From positions 1 to 64,000 of the forward strand of contig NZ_BOMH01000005.1 in the NCBI RefSeq assembly GCF_016862095.1: DNA of 64,000 bases, written 5' to 3'. Within the stretch, counting starts at the first letter, position 1, and each line of letters starts with the position of its first letter. The notes under the pieces are model-generated. The model was not told the origin of the DNA, searched no databases, and saw only the letters and a list, made by a program, of their open reading frames with translations. The DNA comes from Actinoplanes cyaneus. GTDB taxonomy: Bacteria > Actinomycetota > Actinomycetes > Mycobacteriales > Micromonosporaceae. The position numbers and the translations under genes were made by a program. Positions 49,736-58,467 of the stretch are shown here, in pieces.

Positions 49736-50796
49736 GGCTCGGCGTGCGCGTCGGAGAGCCGCGCGATCGTCGCCGTCGCCCGGTGCACGGCGTTCCGCCT
49801 CCCCGGCGGGATGACGTCGGGCAGGAACGCGAAGCGCCGCGCCAGCTCCCCCTCGCTCGACTCGGGATGCCGTTGCTCCGCGGCCCGCAGCGTGGCCTGC
49901 CACCAGTCGGCGATGTCCCCCCAGCCGGGCGCCGACAGCGACCCGCCGAAATGCTGCACCGAGAGCGCGGCCACCAGATTCGCGAAGGCCACCCGGTCGG
50001 CGAGCGGCCACCCGCCGACCGTCCCGGCGATGAACCCGGCGGTGAAGACGTCCCCGGCGCCGGTCGGGTCGAGTGCCTCCACGGGCACGCCCGGCACGGT
50101 CGCCACCTCCCCGGTCGCCGAGTCGACAGCGAGCGCGCCGTCCCCGCCGTCGGTCACCACCACGATCGGGACCAGGCCGGCCAGCTTGTCGAGAGCGGCG
50201 CCCGGGGTGTCCGTCCGGGTGTAGCGCATCGCCTCGACCGCGTTCGGCAGGAACGCGTGGCAGTCGGGCAGCACGGCGAGCGCGTCGACATCCCACTGAT
50301 CGGTCTCGTCCCAGCCGACATCGGCGAAGATCAGCGTGCCGTTGCGACTCGCCCGGGGCACCCACGCGGTGCTGGAGCCGCCCAGGCTGACGGCCGCCGC
50401 GCGGGCCGCGGGCAGCCCGTTGACCAGGCCCTCGTCGTCGGTCGGCAGCGGATGCCCGTGCGTGATCATGCTGCGGTCGCGGTCATAGGCCAGCGAGACG
50501 GTGACCGGCGAGTGCCAGTCGTCGAGCCGGCGGGACGCGGAGAGATCGATTCCCTCCTGGCGGCTGAGCACCTGATGGCAGAATTCGCCGTAGGCGTCGG
50601 TGCTCAGCGCCGTGCCGAGCCCGGTGCGCAGGCCGAGCCGGGCGGCCGCGACGGCGAGGTTCGCCACCCCGCCGGGGCACGACCCCATGCCGGAGGCCCG
50701 GACCTCGGTGCCGGGCCCGGGCAGCTCACGCAGCCCGGTGAAGATGACGTCAAGGAACACCACCCCGGGGACGAACAGATCGAGCTGGCGCGCCAT
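49732..50796 (-). CDS. PfkB/ribokinase-family carbohydrate kinase
   Basis: 354 residues. N-terminal substrate motif CPGGVANLAVAAARLG and the C-terminal ATP/anion-hole signature DPTGAGDVF with catalytic D249. The family phosphorylates sugars or nucleosides with ATP in the cytoplasm. It opens the ABC-GH4 operon and has a leaderless promoter. It may phosphorylate the sugar released by the GH4 enzyme, or the imported glycoside itself; the sequence does not tell. The family usually has 300-330 residues; the extra length here is a C-terminal extension. Confidence 0.92.
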   Translation of the reverse strand: MARQLDLFVPGVVFLDVIFTGLRELPGPGTEVRASGMGSCPGGVANLAVAAARLGLRTGLGTALSTDAYGEFCHQVLSRQEGIDLSASRRLDDWHSPVTVSLAYDRDRSMITHGHPLPTDDEGLVNGLPAARAAAVSLGGSSTAWVPRASRNGTLIFADVGWDETDQWDVDALAVLPDCHAFLPNAVEAMRYTRTDTPGAALDKLAGLVPIVVVTDGGDGALAVDSATGEVATVPGVPVEALDPTGAGDVFTAGFIAGTVGGWPLADRVAFANLVAALSVQHFGGSLSAPGWGDIADWWQATLRAAEQRHPESSEGELARRFAFLPDVIPPGRRNAVHRATATIARLSDAHAEP

Positions 50797-50828
50797 TGGC
50801 CGATCTTACCTCCGCCCCGATAGGTCAA
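50797..50828 (-). promoter_or_regulatory. Leaderless promoter of the PfkB-ABC-GH4 operon
   Basis: Reading leftward, TTGACC (50828-50823), then TAAGAT (50808-50803), then six bases and the ATG at 50796. The -35 to -10 spacing is 14 bases, shorter than usual, so the -35 element may be shifted. No ribosome binding site is present, and no LacI-type palindrome is visible. Confidence 0.6.
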
Positions 50829-50839
50829 GTGGAGATTGA

Positions 50840-51244
50840 TCATCGAGTCCGGCGCAGGTCTCCGTGGGCCGCACGCAGGGTGTCGACGTGCCGGTCGGTG
50901 CCCGGCGGGTGGAGCTGGTCCAGCATGCGCCACGCCTCGTCCAGCGCCTGGGACAACTCGTGGATCCGGCCGGCGTGCTGGCGGCGCACGTCCTCCCGCA
51001 CCTTCTCGATCCGGCGGAGCCAGCCGGCGCTGCTCTCGGCGGCCGGGCGGGGCGGTGGGGGCGGTGGGGGCGACGGCGGAGGCGCAGGCTCGAGGACGTC
51101 GGCGGCGGGGACGATCGCGGCGATCGGGCGGCCGCCGTCGACCACGACGGTGACCTGGCCGGTCAGCCCGGTGAGCCGGACCAGCTGCTGGAAACGCAGG
51201 CGGGTCTCGGCGATGGACAACTCGATCCGGCGGCGGATCGGCAT
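50840..51244 (-). CDS. Small protein with Phd/YefM-like N-terminus
   Basis: 134 residues from the ATG at 51244 (GGGAGAAG upstream). Residues 1-50 resemble the Phd/YefM antitoxin fold: IELSIAETRLRFQQLVRLTG, TVVVDGGRPIAAIVPA. A polyproline stretch (about 58-70) and a long basic helix follow (WLRRIEKVREDVRRQHAGRI, HELSQALDEAWRML). No toxin gene is adjacent, so a toxin-antitoxin role is doubtful. It may be a DNA-binding regulator of the sugar operon 43 bases downstream. Confidence 0.6.
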   Translation of the reverse strand: MPIRRRIELSIAETRLRFQQLVRLTGLTGQVTVVVDGGRPIAAIVPAADVLEPAPPPSPPPPPPPRPAAESSAGWLRRIEKVREDVRRQHAGRIHELSQALDEAWRMLDQLHPPGTDRHVDTLRAAHGDLRRTR

Positions 51245-51297
51245 GGCTGCTTCTCCCATACCGCCGATGATGCGCGCGGGGTACGACACTTTTGCGA

Positions 51298-51303
51298 TAG
51301 CTT
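51298..51303 (+). promoter_or_regulatory. Leaderless -10 box
   Basis: TAGCTT followed by seven bases and the ATG at 51311, with no ribosome binding site. Confidence 0.55.
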
Positions 51304-51310
51304 CCGCGCC

Positions 51311-51952
51311 ATGGGTGATTCACTTGTGGATTCCGGCGACGTGCGCACGGTGGTCACGCAGGCCGTCGTGGCGCTGCGAGAGGTCGCCGGGCAGGACTGG
51401 CAGGCCCCGGCCGGCGACCTCGACTGGTCCTGCTGGGAGACGGTCGAGCACGTCGCCGACGACCTTTTCGCCTACGCGGGCCAGCTCGCCGCCGAGGAGC
51501 CGCCCACCGACCGTTACGTGCCGTTCGGCTACCGGCGGAGCCGGCCGGCGGCGCCCGCGCTCACGGTGTACGTCGACCCGGAGCACGGCGTCGACGGCCT
51601 GCTCCAGGTGCTCGACGCGGCCGGGGGCCTGCTCGCCGCCGTCGTCCGGTCGAGTCCCGCGTCACGGCGGGCCTTTCATCCGTACGGAATCTCGGATGCC
51701 TCGGGTTTCGCCGCGATGGGCGTCGTCGAGGTGCTGGTCCACCTGCACGACCTGGCCCGGACGATGACATTCCGGTGGACGCCGGAGGCGGACGTGTGCG
51801 CCCGTGTCCTGCGACGCCTCTTCCCGGACGCGCCGTCCGGCTTCGAGCCGTGGCCGGCGCTGCTCTGGGCGACCGGCCGCACGGAGCTGCCCGGCCACCC
51901 CCGGCAGACGTCCTGGCGCTGGCAGGGTGACGTGCTCAGCGCCGGAAGGTGA
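51311..51952 (+). CDS. DinB/maleylpyruvate isomerase N-terminal family protein
   Basis: 213 residues. The helical bundle of the DinB/MDMPI group is suggested by LDWSCWETVEHVADDLFAYA and VVEVLVHLHDLARTM, which supply the spaced histidines that bind a metal in the family. Many members use mycothiol, the actinomycete thiol. Substrate unknown. The 3' end overlaps the convergent GAF gene by 17 bases. Confidence 0.75.
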   Translation: MGDSLVDSGDVRTVVTQAVVALREVAGQDWQAPAGDLDWSCWETVEHVADDLFAYAGQLAAEEPPTDRYVPFGYRRSRPAAPALTVYVDPEHGVDGLLQVLDAAGGLLAAVVRSSPASRRAFHPYGISDASGFAAMGVVEVLVHLHDLARTMTFRWTPEADVCARVLRRLFPDAPSGFEPWPALLWATGRTELPGHPRQTSWRWQGDVLSAGR

Positions 51953-52442
51953 GCAGCGCCTCCATCGCCTCGTCCGCACTGTCGGAGAGCACGGCCAGGT
52001 CGACGCCGGTGTAGATGCGCCGCCGCGTGTCCACCACACAGTGCGCCCCGAGCATCACCCCGCCCGGCGCCACCAGCGGCACCCCGAGGTAACTGCGCAG
52101 CCCGGTGCTGGCCAGGAACGGGTTGGCCGCGTGCACCGGGTCGTCGCTGAAGTCGGCCACACAGTACGGCTCGCCGTTGAGCACCGTCCGGCTGCACACC
52201 GCCCACTCGGCCGGCGCGCCCTGCGGCGTGGCGACCCAGTCGCGCAGCCCGTAGGCGCCGACGATCTGCTGCGCGTCGGCGCCCAGCACCGACACCAGCG
52301 AGACGGGCGCCTCGAGCAGTTTGGCGCTGCGCTTGGCCACCTCGTCCAGCGTGGCCCGCAGCGTGGTGTCGGCGAGGTCGTAGCGGGCCAGCTCGGTCAG
52401 CCGGGCGGGCTCGGCCAGGCGGTCGTAGAGATCGGTCTTCAT
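51936..52442 (-). CDS. GAF-domain protein
   Basis: 168 residues from the ATG at 52442, with GGGGAGG upstream. One GAF domain fills the protein: LDEVAKRSAKLLEAPVSLVS, AVCSRTVLNGEPYC, and LRSYLGVPLVAPGGVMLGA with a CVVDTRRR end. The AVCSRTVLNGEP segment with cysteines resembles the non-signalling GAF proteins often found beside sensor genes. A second cysteine follows in YCVADF. No output domain is present. It lies downstream of the chemotaxis receptor in the same direction. Confidence 0.82.
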   Translation of the reverse strand: MKTDLYDRLAEPARLTELARYDLADTTLRATLDEVAKRSAKLLEAPVSLVSVLGADAQQIVGAYGLRDWVATPQGAPAEWAVCSRTVLNGEPYCVADFSDDPVHAANPFLASTGLRSYLGVPLVAPGGVMLGAHCVVDTRRRIYTGVDLAVLSDSADEAMEALLTFRR

Positions 52443-52509
52443 CGGAACCTCCCCGGGGGATGACGCGCCGTTGCCGGGAACGACGACACGGCGGGACCAG
52501 ACTTGAGGG

Positions 52510-54099
52510 TCAGTGACGGAAACCACCCACCAGGGTGGTGAGGTCACCGGCCAGCCTGGTCAAGTCTGCCGCGGCCTGCTGCGTGGTGCGCGCTCCCTCG
52601 GCGGTCGCGGCAGCGACTTGCGCCACACCGGTAACGGTGAGGGCCACCTCGCCGCTGCCCGACGCGGCCTCGGCGACCGAGCGGCTCATCTCCCCGGTCG
52701 TCGCGGTCTGCTCCTCGACCGCCGACGCGATCGTCGTGGTGTAGTCGCCGATCCGCTGGATGACCTCGGTGATCTCGCCGATCGCCGAGGTCGCCGACGT
52801 GCTCGACGCCTGAATCGCGCCGATCCGCGCGGTGATCTCCTCGGTCGCCCGCGCGGTCTGCTGGGAGAGCTCCTTGACCTCGCCGGCCACCACCGCGAAG
52901 CCCTTGCCCAGCTCACCGGCGCGGGCCGCCTCGATCGTCGCGTTCAGGGCGAGCAGGTTGGTCTGCTCGGCGATGGTGGTGATCAGCCGGACCACGTCGC
53001 TGATCTCCGCGCTGGCCGCGCCGAGCTCGGCGACCTGCCGGTTGGTGCGCTCGGCCACGCTCATGCCCTCGGTCGCGACCCGGGCGGCCTCGGCCGCGTT
53101 CGACGCGATCTCGGTGATCGAGGCGCTCATCTGCTCGGCGCCCGCGGCGATCGACTGGACGCCGGCGTTCACCTGCGCGCTGGCGGCGCTGGCGGAGCCG
53201 GCCCGCTCGGCGACGTCGCCGGCGCCACTCTCCAGCTGCGAACTGACCGCGGTGAGCTCCTCGGACGCGCTGGCCAGGGTCACCGCGGAGTCGCCGATGG
53301 TGCTGACCGTCTCGCGCAGCCGCAGGATCGCGGCGTCCAGCGCGCGGCTCATCCGTCCCGGCTCGTCGGCCGACGTGATGCCGGTGCTCTGGGTGAGATC
53401 GCCGGCCGCGAGGCCCTCGCAGACGGTGGTCACCCGGCGCAGCGCGCGGACAATGCCCCGGGCCACCATGACCCCGAGCGCGAGCGCCGCGAGGATGCCG
53501 ATGGTCAGGACGAGGATCGAGTCGAGCCGGCTGTCCTCGTAGCCGTCGCGAGCCTCCGCGGCGGCCGCGGCCGCGTCGGCCCGCTCCGCCTCGCTGAGCT
53601 CGGCGAGGGTCTCCTTGAGCGTGGTGATCAGCGGGGTGACCTGCTCGGTCCGGACCTGCTGCCACCCGCTGAGGTCGCCGGCCCGGGACAGCGGGATGAG
53701 GTGCTTCTGGGCCACCTCTACGTACTGCCGCCAGGTGCTGTCCAGCTTCTCGATCACCGCCGCGTCACCGGCCGGGCTGGCCGCCTCGTACCGGGAGAGC
53801 GCGCCGGCGGCCACCTCCAGGTCGTCGCTGAACGCCTGCTCGTACTTGGCCTTGTTCGTGGCGTCGGAGTAGATCGCCTGGTTGGTCAGGTCGAGGCGGG
53901 ACTGGGTCATGGCGTTCTGCAGCTCGCCGAGCACCGTGACGCTCGCGACGTTGTCCTCGAAGATGCCGGTGGCCGACCCGCTGGCCCGGCTGAGTGCCCG
54001 CAGGCCGGTCGTCCCGATCACCAGAGCCACGACGGCGGCGACACCGATCGCCACCATGATCTTGACGTTCACGCTGAGATCCGCCCAGAACTGCCTCAT
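52510..54099 (-). CDS. Methyl-accepting chemotaxis protein
   Basis: 529 residues. An N-terminal helix ([20 protein letters not shown]) and a second near 195-215 bracket an extracellular helical-bundle sensor of about 150 residues (4HB type, [20 protein letters not shown]). A HAMP domain follows ([20 protein letters not shown]), then the long signalling coiled coil. The hairpin tip is intact ([20 protein letters not shown]), so CheA/CheW coupling is expected. This supports a motile life stage. No che or flagellar genes are in the window. Ribosome binding site AAAGGTGAGG. Confidence 0.94.
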   Translation of the reverse strand: MRQFWADLSVNVKIMVAIGVAAVVALVIGTTGLRALSRASGSATGIFEDNVASVTVLGELQNAMTQSRLDLTNQAIYSDATNKAKYEQAFSDDLEVAAGALSRYEAASPAGDAAVIEKLDSTWRQYVEVAQKHLIPLSRAGDLSGWQQVRTEQVTPLITTLKETLAELSEAERADAAAAAAEARDGYEDSRLDSILVLTIGILAALALGVMVARGIVRALRRVTTVCEGLAAGDLTQSTGITSADEPGRMSRALDAAILRLRETVSTIGDSAVTLASASEELTAVSSQLESGAGDVAERAGSASAASAQVNAGVQSIAAGAEQMSASITEIASNAAEAARVATEGMSVAERTNRQVAELGAASAEISDVVRLITTIAEQTNLLALNATIEAARAGELGKGFAVVAGEVKELSQQTARATEEITARIGAIQASSTSATSAIGEITEVIQRIGDYTTTIASAVEEQTATTGEMSRSVAEAASGSGEVALTVTGVAQVAAATAEGARTTQQAAADLTRLAGDLTTLVGGFRH

Positions 54100-54129
54100 A
54101 CCTCACCTTTCGGCACGGGAACCGTCCGG

Positions 54130-54158
54130 CTGAGTGGCGGGCCACGCCCGCCACTCAG
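54130..54158 (-). terminator. Hairpin terminator of the MarR-MFS operon
   Basis: Perfect 12-base-pair stem CTGAGTGGCGGG/CCCGCCACTCAG with a five-base loop, 15 bases past the MFS stop. It separates the MFS gene from the chemotaxis gene. Confidence 0.75.
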
Positions 54159-54173
54159 AGGTGCACGAATCGG

Positions 54174-55775
54174 TCAGTGTGCCGGCGGGACGACACCTTC
54201 GGGCTTCGCCCCGCGCCGGATGCCGACGACCGCGACCACCGCCGCGAGCAGGCAGAGCACGCCGGAGACGAGGGCCGCCGCGTGCACGCCGTGCAGGAAC
54301 GCCGTGCCGGCGCCCTCGATCACCGCGGCGCGAACGTTCCCGGTCAGATCCGCGCTGACCGGCGCGATGCCCATCGCCACCACGTCCTTCGCCGCGGTCA
54401 GGCCCTCGGCGAGCGGGGCGGGCACGCCCGCCTCGGTCAGCGAGCCGGCGAGGGTGCCGCTCACCCGGGCACTGATGATCGAGATCAGCACCGAGGTGCC
54501 GAGCGCCCCGCCGATCTGCAGCATGGTCGCCTGCAGGCCACCGGCCACGCCACCGTCCTTGACCGGGGCGTTGCCGACGATCGCCTCACTCGACGCGGCC
54601 ATCACCATGCCGACGCCGAGGCCGAGCCCGATGAACGACGGCCACATCGCCCAGTAGCCGGAGTGCGTGCCGAGCGCCATCAGGCCGAACGACGCGGCGC
54701 CCTGCAGCACCATGCCGAGCGGCATCGAGAGCCGAGGGCCGAACCGGTCGGTGAGCGCGGCGCCGAGCGGCGAGGCGACCACCGAGGCGAGGCTGAGCGG
54801 CAGGGTCAGCACACCGGACCAGACCGGGCTGTATCCGCGGACGTTCTGCAGGTACAGCATGATGTAGAAGATCGACCCGAGCAGCGTGAAGAAGTTGATC
54901 GCGGTGATGATCGCGCCGATGGTGAGCGCCGGGCTGCGGAAGAGCCGCATCGGGAGCAGCGGATGTTCCAGCCGGGTCTCGAACCAGCCGAAGATGATCA
55001 GAATCAACAGCCCGGCCGCCATCGTGCCGAGCGTCCGCGCCGAGCCCCAGCCCCACGCCTCGCCCTTGACCACGGCGAACACCAGGACCAGCAGCCCGAT
55101 CGCGAGCAGCAGCACACCGGCCACGTCGAACCGGTGCCGGCCCGTCGGGCTCTTGCTCTCCGGCAGCACCAGCGCGCTGACGATCAGCGCGATCACCCCG
55201 ATCGGCGCGTTGATGTAGAAGACGGACTCCCAGCCCACGTGCTGGACGAGCAGCCCGCCGACGATCGGCCCGAGCGCGGTGGAGACCGACGAGACCATCG
55301 CCCAGATGCCGACCGCCATGCCGAACCGCTTCGGCGGGAAGACCGCGCGCAGGATGCCCAGCGTGTTCGGCATCAGCAGCGCGCCGAACAGGCCCTGCGC
55401 AGCGCGGAAGGCGATGACGCCCTCGATCGAACCGGCCAGTCCGATCGCGACCGACGCGATGGTGAAGCCGGCCACGCCGATCAGGTAGTACGTCCGCCGG
55501 CCGAACCGGTCACCGAGCTTGCCGCCGAGGATCAGCGCGGCGGCGAGGGCCAGCAGGTAGGAATTAGTCACCCACTGCAGCTCCGCGGTGCTGGCGCCCA
55601 GGTCACGGCCGATCTCCGGGTTCGCGATCGACACCACGCTGCCGTCCAGGCCGACCATGAACAGGCCGAACGCCACGGCGATCAGACTCAGCCAGGGGTT
55701 GCCGCGCCGGCCTGCCGCCGCGGCCGGCGGCGCATGCGCCGGGGTGGGGACGTCGGCGGAAACGGTCGAGGTCAT
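54174..55775 (-). CDS. DHA2-family MFS drug exporter (14 helices)
   Basis: 533 residues with 14 hydrophobic segments, the EmrB/QacA layout. Helix one has the D-x-x-V motif (LFMVGLDGSVVSIANPEIGR). The loop 2-3 motif A reads GGKLGDRFGRRTYYLIG, and motif C is LGPIVGGLLVQHVGWESVFY. It exports toxic or antibiotic compounds by proton antiport. It lies 49 bases downstream of a MarR gene in the same direction, so it is the likely controlled target. Confidence 0.94.
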   Translation of the reverse strand: MTSTVSADVPTPAHAPPAAAAGRRGNPWLSLIAVAFGLFMVGLDGSVVSIANPEIGRDLGASTAELQWVTNSYLLALAAALILGGKLGDRFGRRTYYLIGVAGFTIASVAIGLAGSIEGVIAFRAAQGLFGALLMPNTLGILRAVFPPKRFGMAVGIWAMVSSVSTALGPIVGGLLVQHVGWESVFYINAPIGVIALIVSALVLPESKSPTGRHRFDVAGVLLLAIGLLVLVFAVVKGEAWGWGSARTLGTMAAGLLILIIFGWFETRLEHPLLPMRLFRSPALTIGAIITAINFFTLLGSIFYIMLYLQNVRGYSPVWSGVLTLPLSLASVVASPLGAALTDRFGPRLSMPLGMVLQGAASFGLMALGTHSGYWAMWPSFIGLGLGVGMVMAASSEAIVGNAPVKDGGVAGGLQATMLQIGGALGTSVLISIISARVSGTLAGSLTEAGVPAPLAEGLTAAKDVVAMGIAPVSADLTGNVRAAVIEGAGTAFLHGVHAAALVSGVLCLLAAVVAVVGIRRGAKPEGVVPPAH

Positions 55776-55824
55776 GCTGTGCTCCTTGTTTGCTTCGATT
55801 GCTCCGGTACGGCGATGAGCACGC

Positions 55825-56280
55825 TCACGCCTCGCGGTGAGGACGCCCGTCGCGCACGTGCCGGGCGATCCTGGCCAGCACCGGGATCGCGGCGTGCACG
55901 GCCGCCCGCTCGTCGTCGCCGAGATCGCCGAGCGCCGCGTCGAGGTAGCCGCTGGACAGGCCCTGCACCTCGTCGATGCGCCCGCGCGCCTGCTCGGTGA
56001 CGTGCAGGCGCACCACCCGGCGGTCCTGCGGATCCGGCTCGCGGGTCAGCAGGCCGCTCTTGACCATGGCGGTGACCAGGGCGCTCGCGTTGTTCGGCTG
56101 CATCTGCAACTCGTCGGCGAGCTCCCGCACGGTCATCCCGGGCGACTGCCGGATCTGCCAGAGCGCGGCGATCTGCGCCTCGGGCGGTTTGGGGTGGACG
56201 AAATCGCCCTGCAGCCGACGGTCCAGGCTGCGGTGCAACTGATGGGCCAGGTGCATGAGGGCGATCGCGTCGTCGGTCAT
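55825..56280 (-). CDS. MarR-family repressor of the MFS exporter
   Basis: 151 residues from the ATG at 56280. Winged helix of the MarR family: ALWQIRQSPGMTVRELADEL, QMQPNNASALVTAMVKSG, and the wing LTREPDPQDRRVVRLHVTEQ. It starts six bases after an AATAAT -10 box, and a perfect inverted repeat lies just upstream. Autorepression with release by an exported compound is the usual mode. Confidence 0.93.
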   Translation of the reverse strand: MTDDAIALMHLAHQLHRSLDRRLQGDFVHPKPPEAQIAALWQIRQSPGMTVRELADELQMQPNNASALVTAMVKSGLLTREPDPQDRRVVRLHVTEQARGRIDEVQGLSSGYLDAALGDLGDDERAAVHAAIPVLARIARHVRDGRPHREA

Positions 56281-56291
56281 GTGACGATTAT

Positions 56292-56311
56292 TAGGTATGA
56301 AGACATACCTA
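56292..56311 (-). promoter_or_regulatory. MarR operator
   Basis: TAGGTATG-aaga-CATACCTA, a perfect eight-base inverted repeat with a four-base spacer. It overlaps the region just upstream of the AATAAT -10 box (56292-56287) of the leaderless MarR-MFS transcript. Confidence 0.8.
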
Positions 56312-56377
56312 TCGCAAGCCGAAGGGAGTCTGGTCACTTCCGCTTACGCGAGGGGCCCCTGCCGTCGTACGGGGAAA

Positions 56378-56536
56378 TCAGCCCAGGGCTTCCTCGAAGG
56401 CCCTCCGGGTGTTGCCGCCGCGATCCAGGACGGCGAAGACCACCAGGTCGAACCAGGGACTCGCGGCCAGCGTCTCCGCGAAGACCTGAGCCACCTCGGC
56501 CGGATCGTTGCCGAAGACGCCGCAGCCCCAGGCGAC
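56378..56536 (-). pseudogene. 3' remnant of microbial PARG-like (TIGR02452/DUF2263) gene
   Basis: Reading leftward, 52 codons followed by TGA give a C-terminus that begins VAWGCGVFGNDPAEVAQVFA, continues PWFDLVVFAVLDRGG and ends AFEEALG. GxGCGVFxNDPxxVAxxF and xVVFAVLD are the terminal motifs of the microbial poly(ADP-ribose) glycohydrolase family, usually about 250-300 residues. An in-frame TGA stands directly before the fragment. The macrodomain that should precede it is absent, as the next gene begins on the other strand. It is a decayed remnant, not a functional gene. Confidence 0.7.
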
Positions 56537-56649
56537 TCATGGCGGCGATCATCCTGCCTCGGCAATACCTCCGGCGAACCATTTTCGTCGCTCGCAGGTA
56601 CTCCCTGGGTCCGACGACAAGGGGCCGCGGGCCGGGCAGGATCGTCGGC

Positions 56650-57414
56650 ATGACCCAGGTTGTCGCCGCGGCCCGCCTCCGCGCCCTGCGGCCGGTGGAG
56701 CGCGTCGCCCATCTGGTCGGGGCGCTGCTGATGCTCTCCGGCGTGGTGCACTTCGGGGTCTTCCTGGCCGACGACGGGCCGTGGGAAGGCCCGGTCTCGT
56801 GGCGCAAGCCGACGACGTTCGGGCTGTCCTTCGGGCTGACCCTGATCACCGTCGCCTGGGTGACGCGGTTTCTCGTGATGAGCCCGCGACCGCGGGCCTG
56901 GCTGCTCGGGGTCTTCACGGCGGACTGCGTGCTGGAGGTCGCCGGGATCACCGTGCAGGCGTGGCGGCGGGTGCCGTCGCACTTCAACACGTCGACGCCG
57001 GCGTCGCGCGCGATCGCGACAGCCCTCGCCCTCGGTGGCGCGGTCCTGGTGGTGGTGCTGGTCAGCTTCGCCGTGATCGCGCTGCGCGGGCGGGTGCGGG
57101 GGCCGTCCGACCTGCGCCTCGCGCTGCGCGCCGGGTGGGGGCTGTTGCTGCTCACGCTCGTGACCGGGGTGGCGATGGTGGCCAAGGGGTCGATCCTCTA
57201 CCGGACGCAGAGTCCACAGATCGCGTACGAGACGGCCGGTTCGCTGAAGCCGGTCCACGGGGTGGCGCTGCACGCGATCCTGGTGCTGCCGCTGCTCGCC
57301 GTCGTGCTGCGTGCGCTCGGCCGGCCTGAGCCCCTGCGGTACCGGGCGGTCCGGCTCGCCACCTGGCTCTACATTCTGGCCACAGTGATCGCCGCGGTCA
57401 TCTCACTGACCTGA
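56650..57414 (+). CDS. Multi-pass membrane protein, unknown
   Basis: 254 residues from the ATG at 56650. Six to seven hydrophobic helices (VAHLVGALLMLSGVVHFGVF, TTFGLSFGLTLITVAWVTRF, LGGAVLVVVLVSFAVIAL, VALHAILVLPLLAVVL, LATWLYILATVIAAVI). Conserved-looking polar patches are GPVSWRKPTTFG and HFNTSTPASRAIATA. No function was recognised. It follows the decayed PARG-like fragment and stands alone. Confidence 0.75.
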   Translation: MTQVVAAARLRALRPVERVAHLVGALLMLSGVVHFGVFLADDGPWEGPVSWRKPTTFGLSFGLTLITVAWVTRFLVMSPRPRAWLLGVFTADCVLEVAGITVQAWRRVPSHFNTSTPASRAIATALALGGAVLVVVLVSFAVIALRGRVRGPSDLRLALRAGWGLLLLTLVTGVAMVAKGSILYRTQSPQIAYETAGSLKPVHGVALHAILVLPLLAVVLRALGRPEPLRYRAVRLATWLYILATVIAAVISLT

Positions 57415-57606
57415 CGTTGCCACTGCCACCGGCTGCGGCAAGCGGTCGTCTCACGACCTGACGCTCCCACCGCCACCGCCACCGCCACTGCCACCGGCTG
57501 CGGCACGCGGGGCGGCTTCCCGGTGGCCACGGCGTTCGGGGCGGGCTTCTCCTCGGACGCCGCCGTGAGGAGCGCGATGAGGGCGGCGGCGAGCGGCTCG
57601 GCAAGC

Positions 57607-58419
57607 TCACGGGCACCGTTCCGGGGCCGGCGGAGCGACGTCTCGCAGCATCGTCGCGGTGAGCTCGGCCAGTCGCCGGGCGGCCACCGGGTCCAGGGTG
57701 GGAAGATCTGGCGGGAGTTCACGGCCACGATCGATCGCGGTCAGCTGCGCGGCGGGCGGGTGGTCGATCCAGCCGGGGATCGGGCGGATCGCGTCGGCGA
57801 TCGGCTGCGCCGCGAACCGGGCCAGGACCTTGATGCCCGTGCGGACGAGGAGCGGCAGGGGACTGAGGTTGCCGCTCCTGGTGAAGCCGGGGTGGTACAG
57901 GATGTAGCGAGCTTTCCCACTGAACCCGGCACCGAGCAGATCGTTCGCCCGGCCGGCTTGCAACTGCGCGGTGATCACCGAGTAGTCCCGGGTCAGCTGC
58001 GGGTCGTCCCAGCGCACCCCGCCACGGGTGACCCCGACCCCCGCCACGTTGACGATCACCGGATGCGCGGCGCGGTCCAACTGGGGGGCGAGCCCATGAC
58101 CGAGCAGATAACGGCTCAGGTAATAGAGGGCGAAGGTTCCCTCCAGACCGTCCACGGTCTCGGCCCGATGCCGCGACGTCCGGTTCGCGAAGAGCAGCAG
58201 GGCGTCGACGACCGGCCACCGCGAGCCGATCTCCGCGATCACCCGCTGGTTCTCCGCCACACTGCTCAGATCGGCTTGCAGATACGTTGTTCCGGGAACC
58301 TCCGGTTCGAGGGAGGCGCGGCTCCCGATCGCCACGACGGTGTCACCGCGCCGTGCCAGCTGGACGGCCAGCGCCCGTCCCATCCCGTCACTTCCACCAC
58401 TGATCACCACGACTGCCAT
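57607..58419 (-). CDS. Short-chain dehydrogenase/reductase-like protein, atypical
   Basis: 270 residues from the ATG at 58419. The Rossmann start is VVVISGGSDGMGRALAVQLA, with TxGxxxGxG reduced to SGGSDGMG. VIVNVAGVG replaces the usual NNAG/SS region. Where retinol-dehydrogenase-like members carry YxxSK-x-AN, this one has QLQAGRAN, so the catalytic Tyr/Lys pair is not evident. It may be an NAD(P)-binding regulator or a diverged enzyme. Divergent from the HxlR gene 48 bases away, its probable regulator. Confidence 0.82.
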   Translation of the reverse strand: MAVVVISGGSDGMGRALAVQLARRGDTVVAIGSRASLEPEVPGTTYLQADLSSVAENQRVIAEIGSRWPVVDALLLFANRTSRHRAETVDGLEGTFALYYLSRYLLGHGLAPQLDRAAHPVIVNVAGVGVTRGGVRWDDPQLTRDYSVITAQLQAGRANDLLGAGFSGKARYILYHPGFTRSGNLSPLPLLVRTGIKVLARFAAQPIADAIRPIPGWIDHPPAAQLTAIDRGRELPPDLPTLDPVAARRLAELTATMLRDVAPPAPERCP

Positions 58420-58467
58420 GACTACGATCGTCACCAGTCGGCCCGCCGCCCGGAAGAAGGCACATCA

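Noticed and set aside
50840..51244. Toxin-antitoxin module
   Set aside because: The N-terminus resembles Phd/YefM antitoxins, but no partner toxin gene of any common family is adjacent, and the rest of the protein is unlike an antitoxin.
54177..56000. 607-codon open frame on the plus strand
   Set aside because: Antisense to the MFS exporter and MarR gene; composition only.
57415..57606. Minus-strand frame after the SDR gene (LAEPLAAALIALLTAASEEK)
   Set aside because: It looks protein-like for about 40 codons but has no start, overlaps the SDR end in another frame and runs into simple GCCACC repeats. I see it as composition bias.
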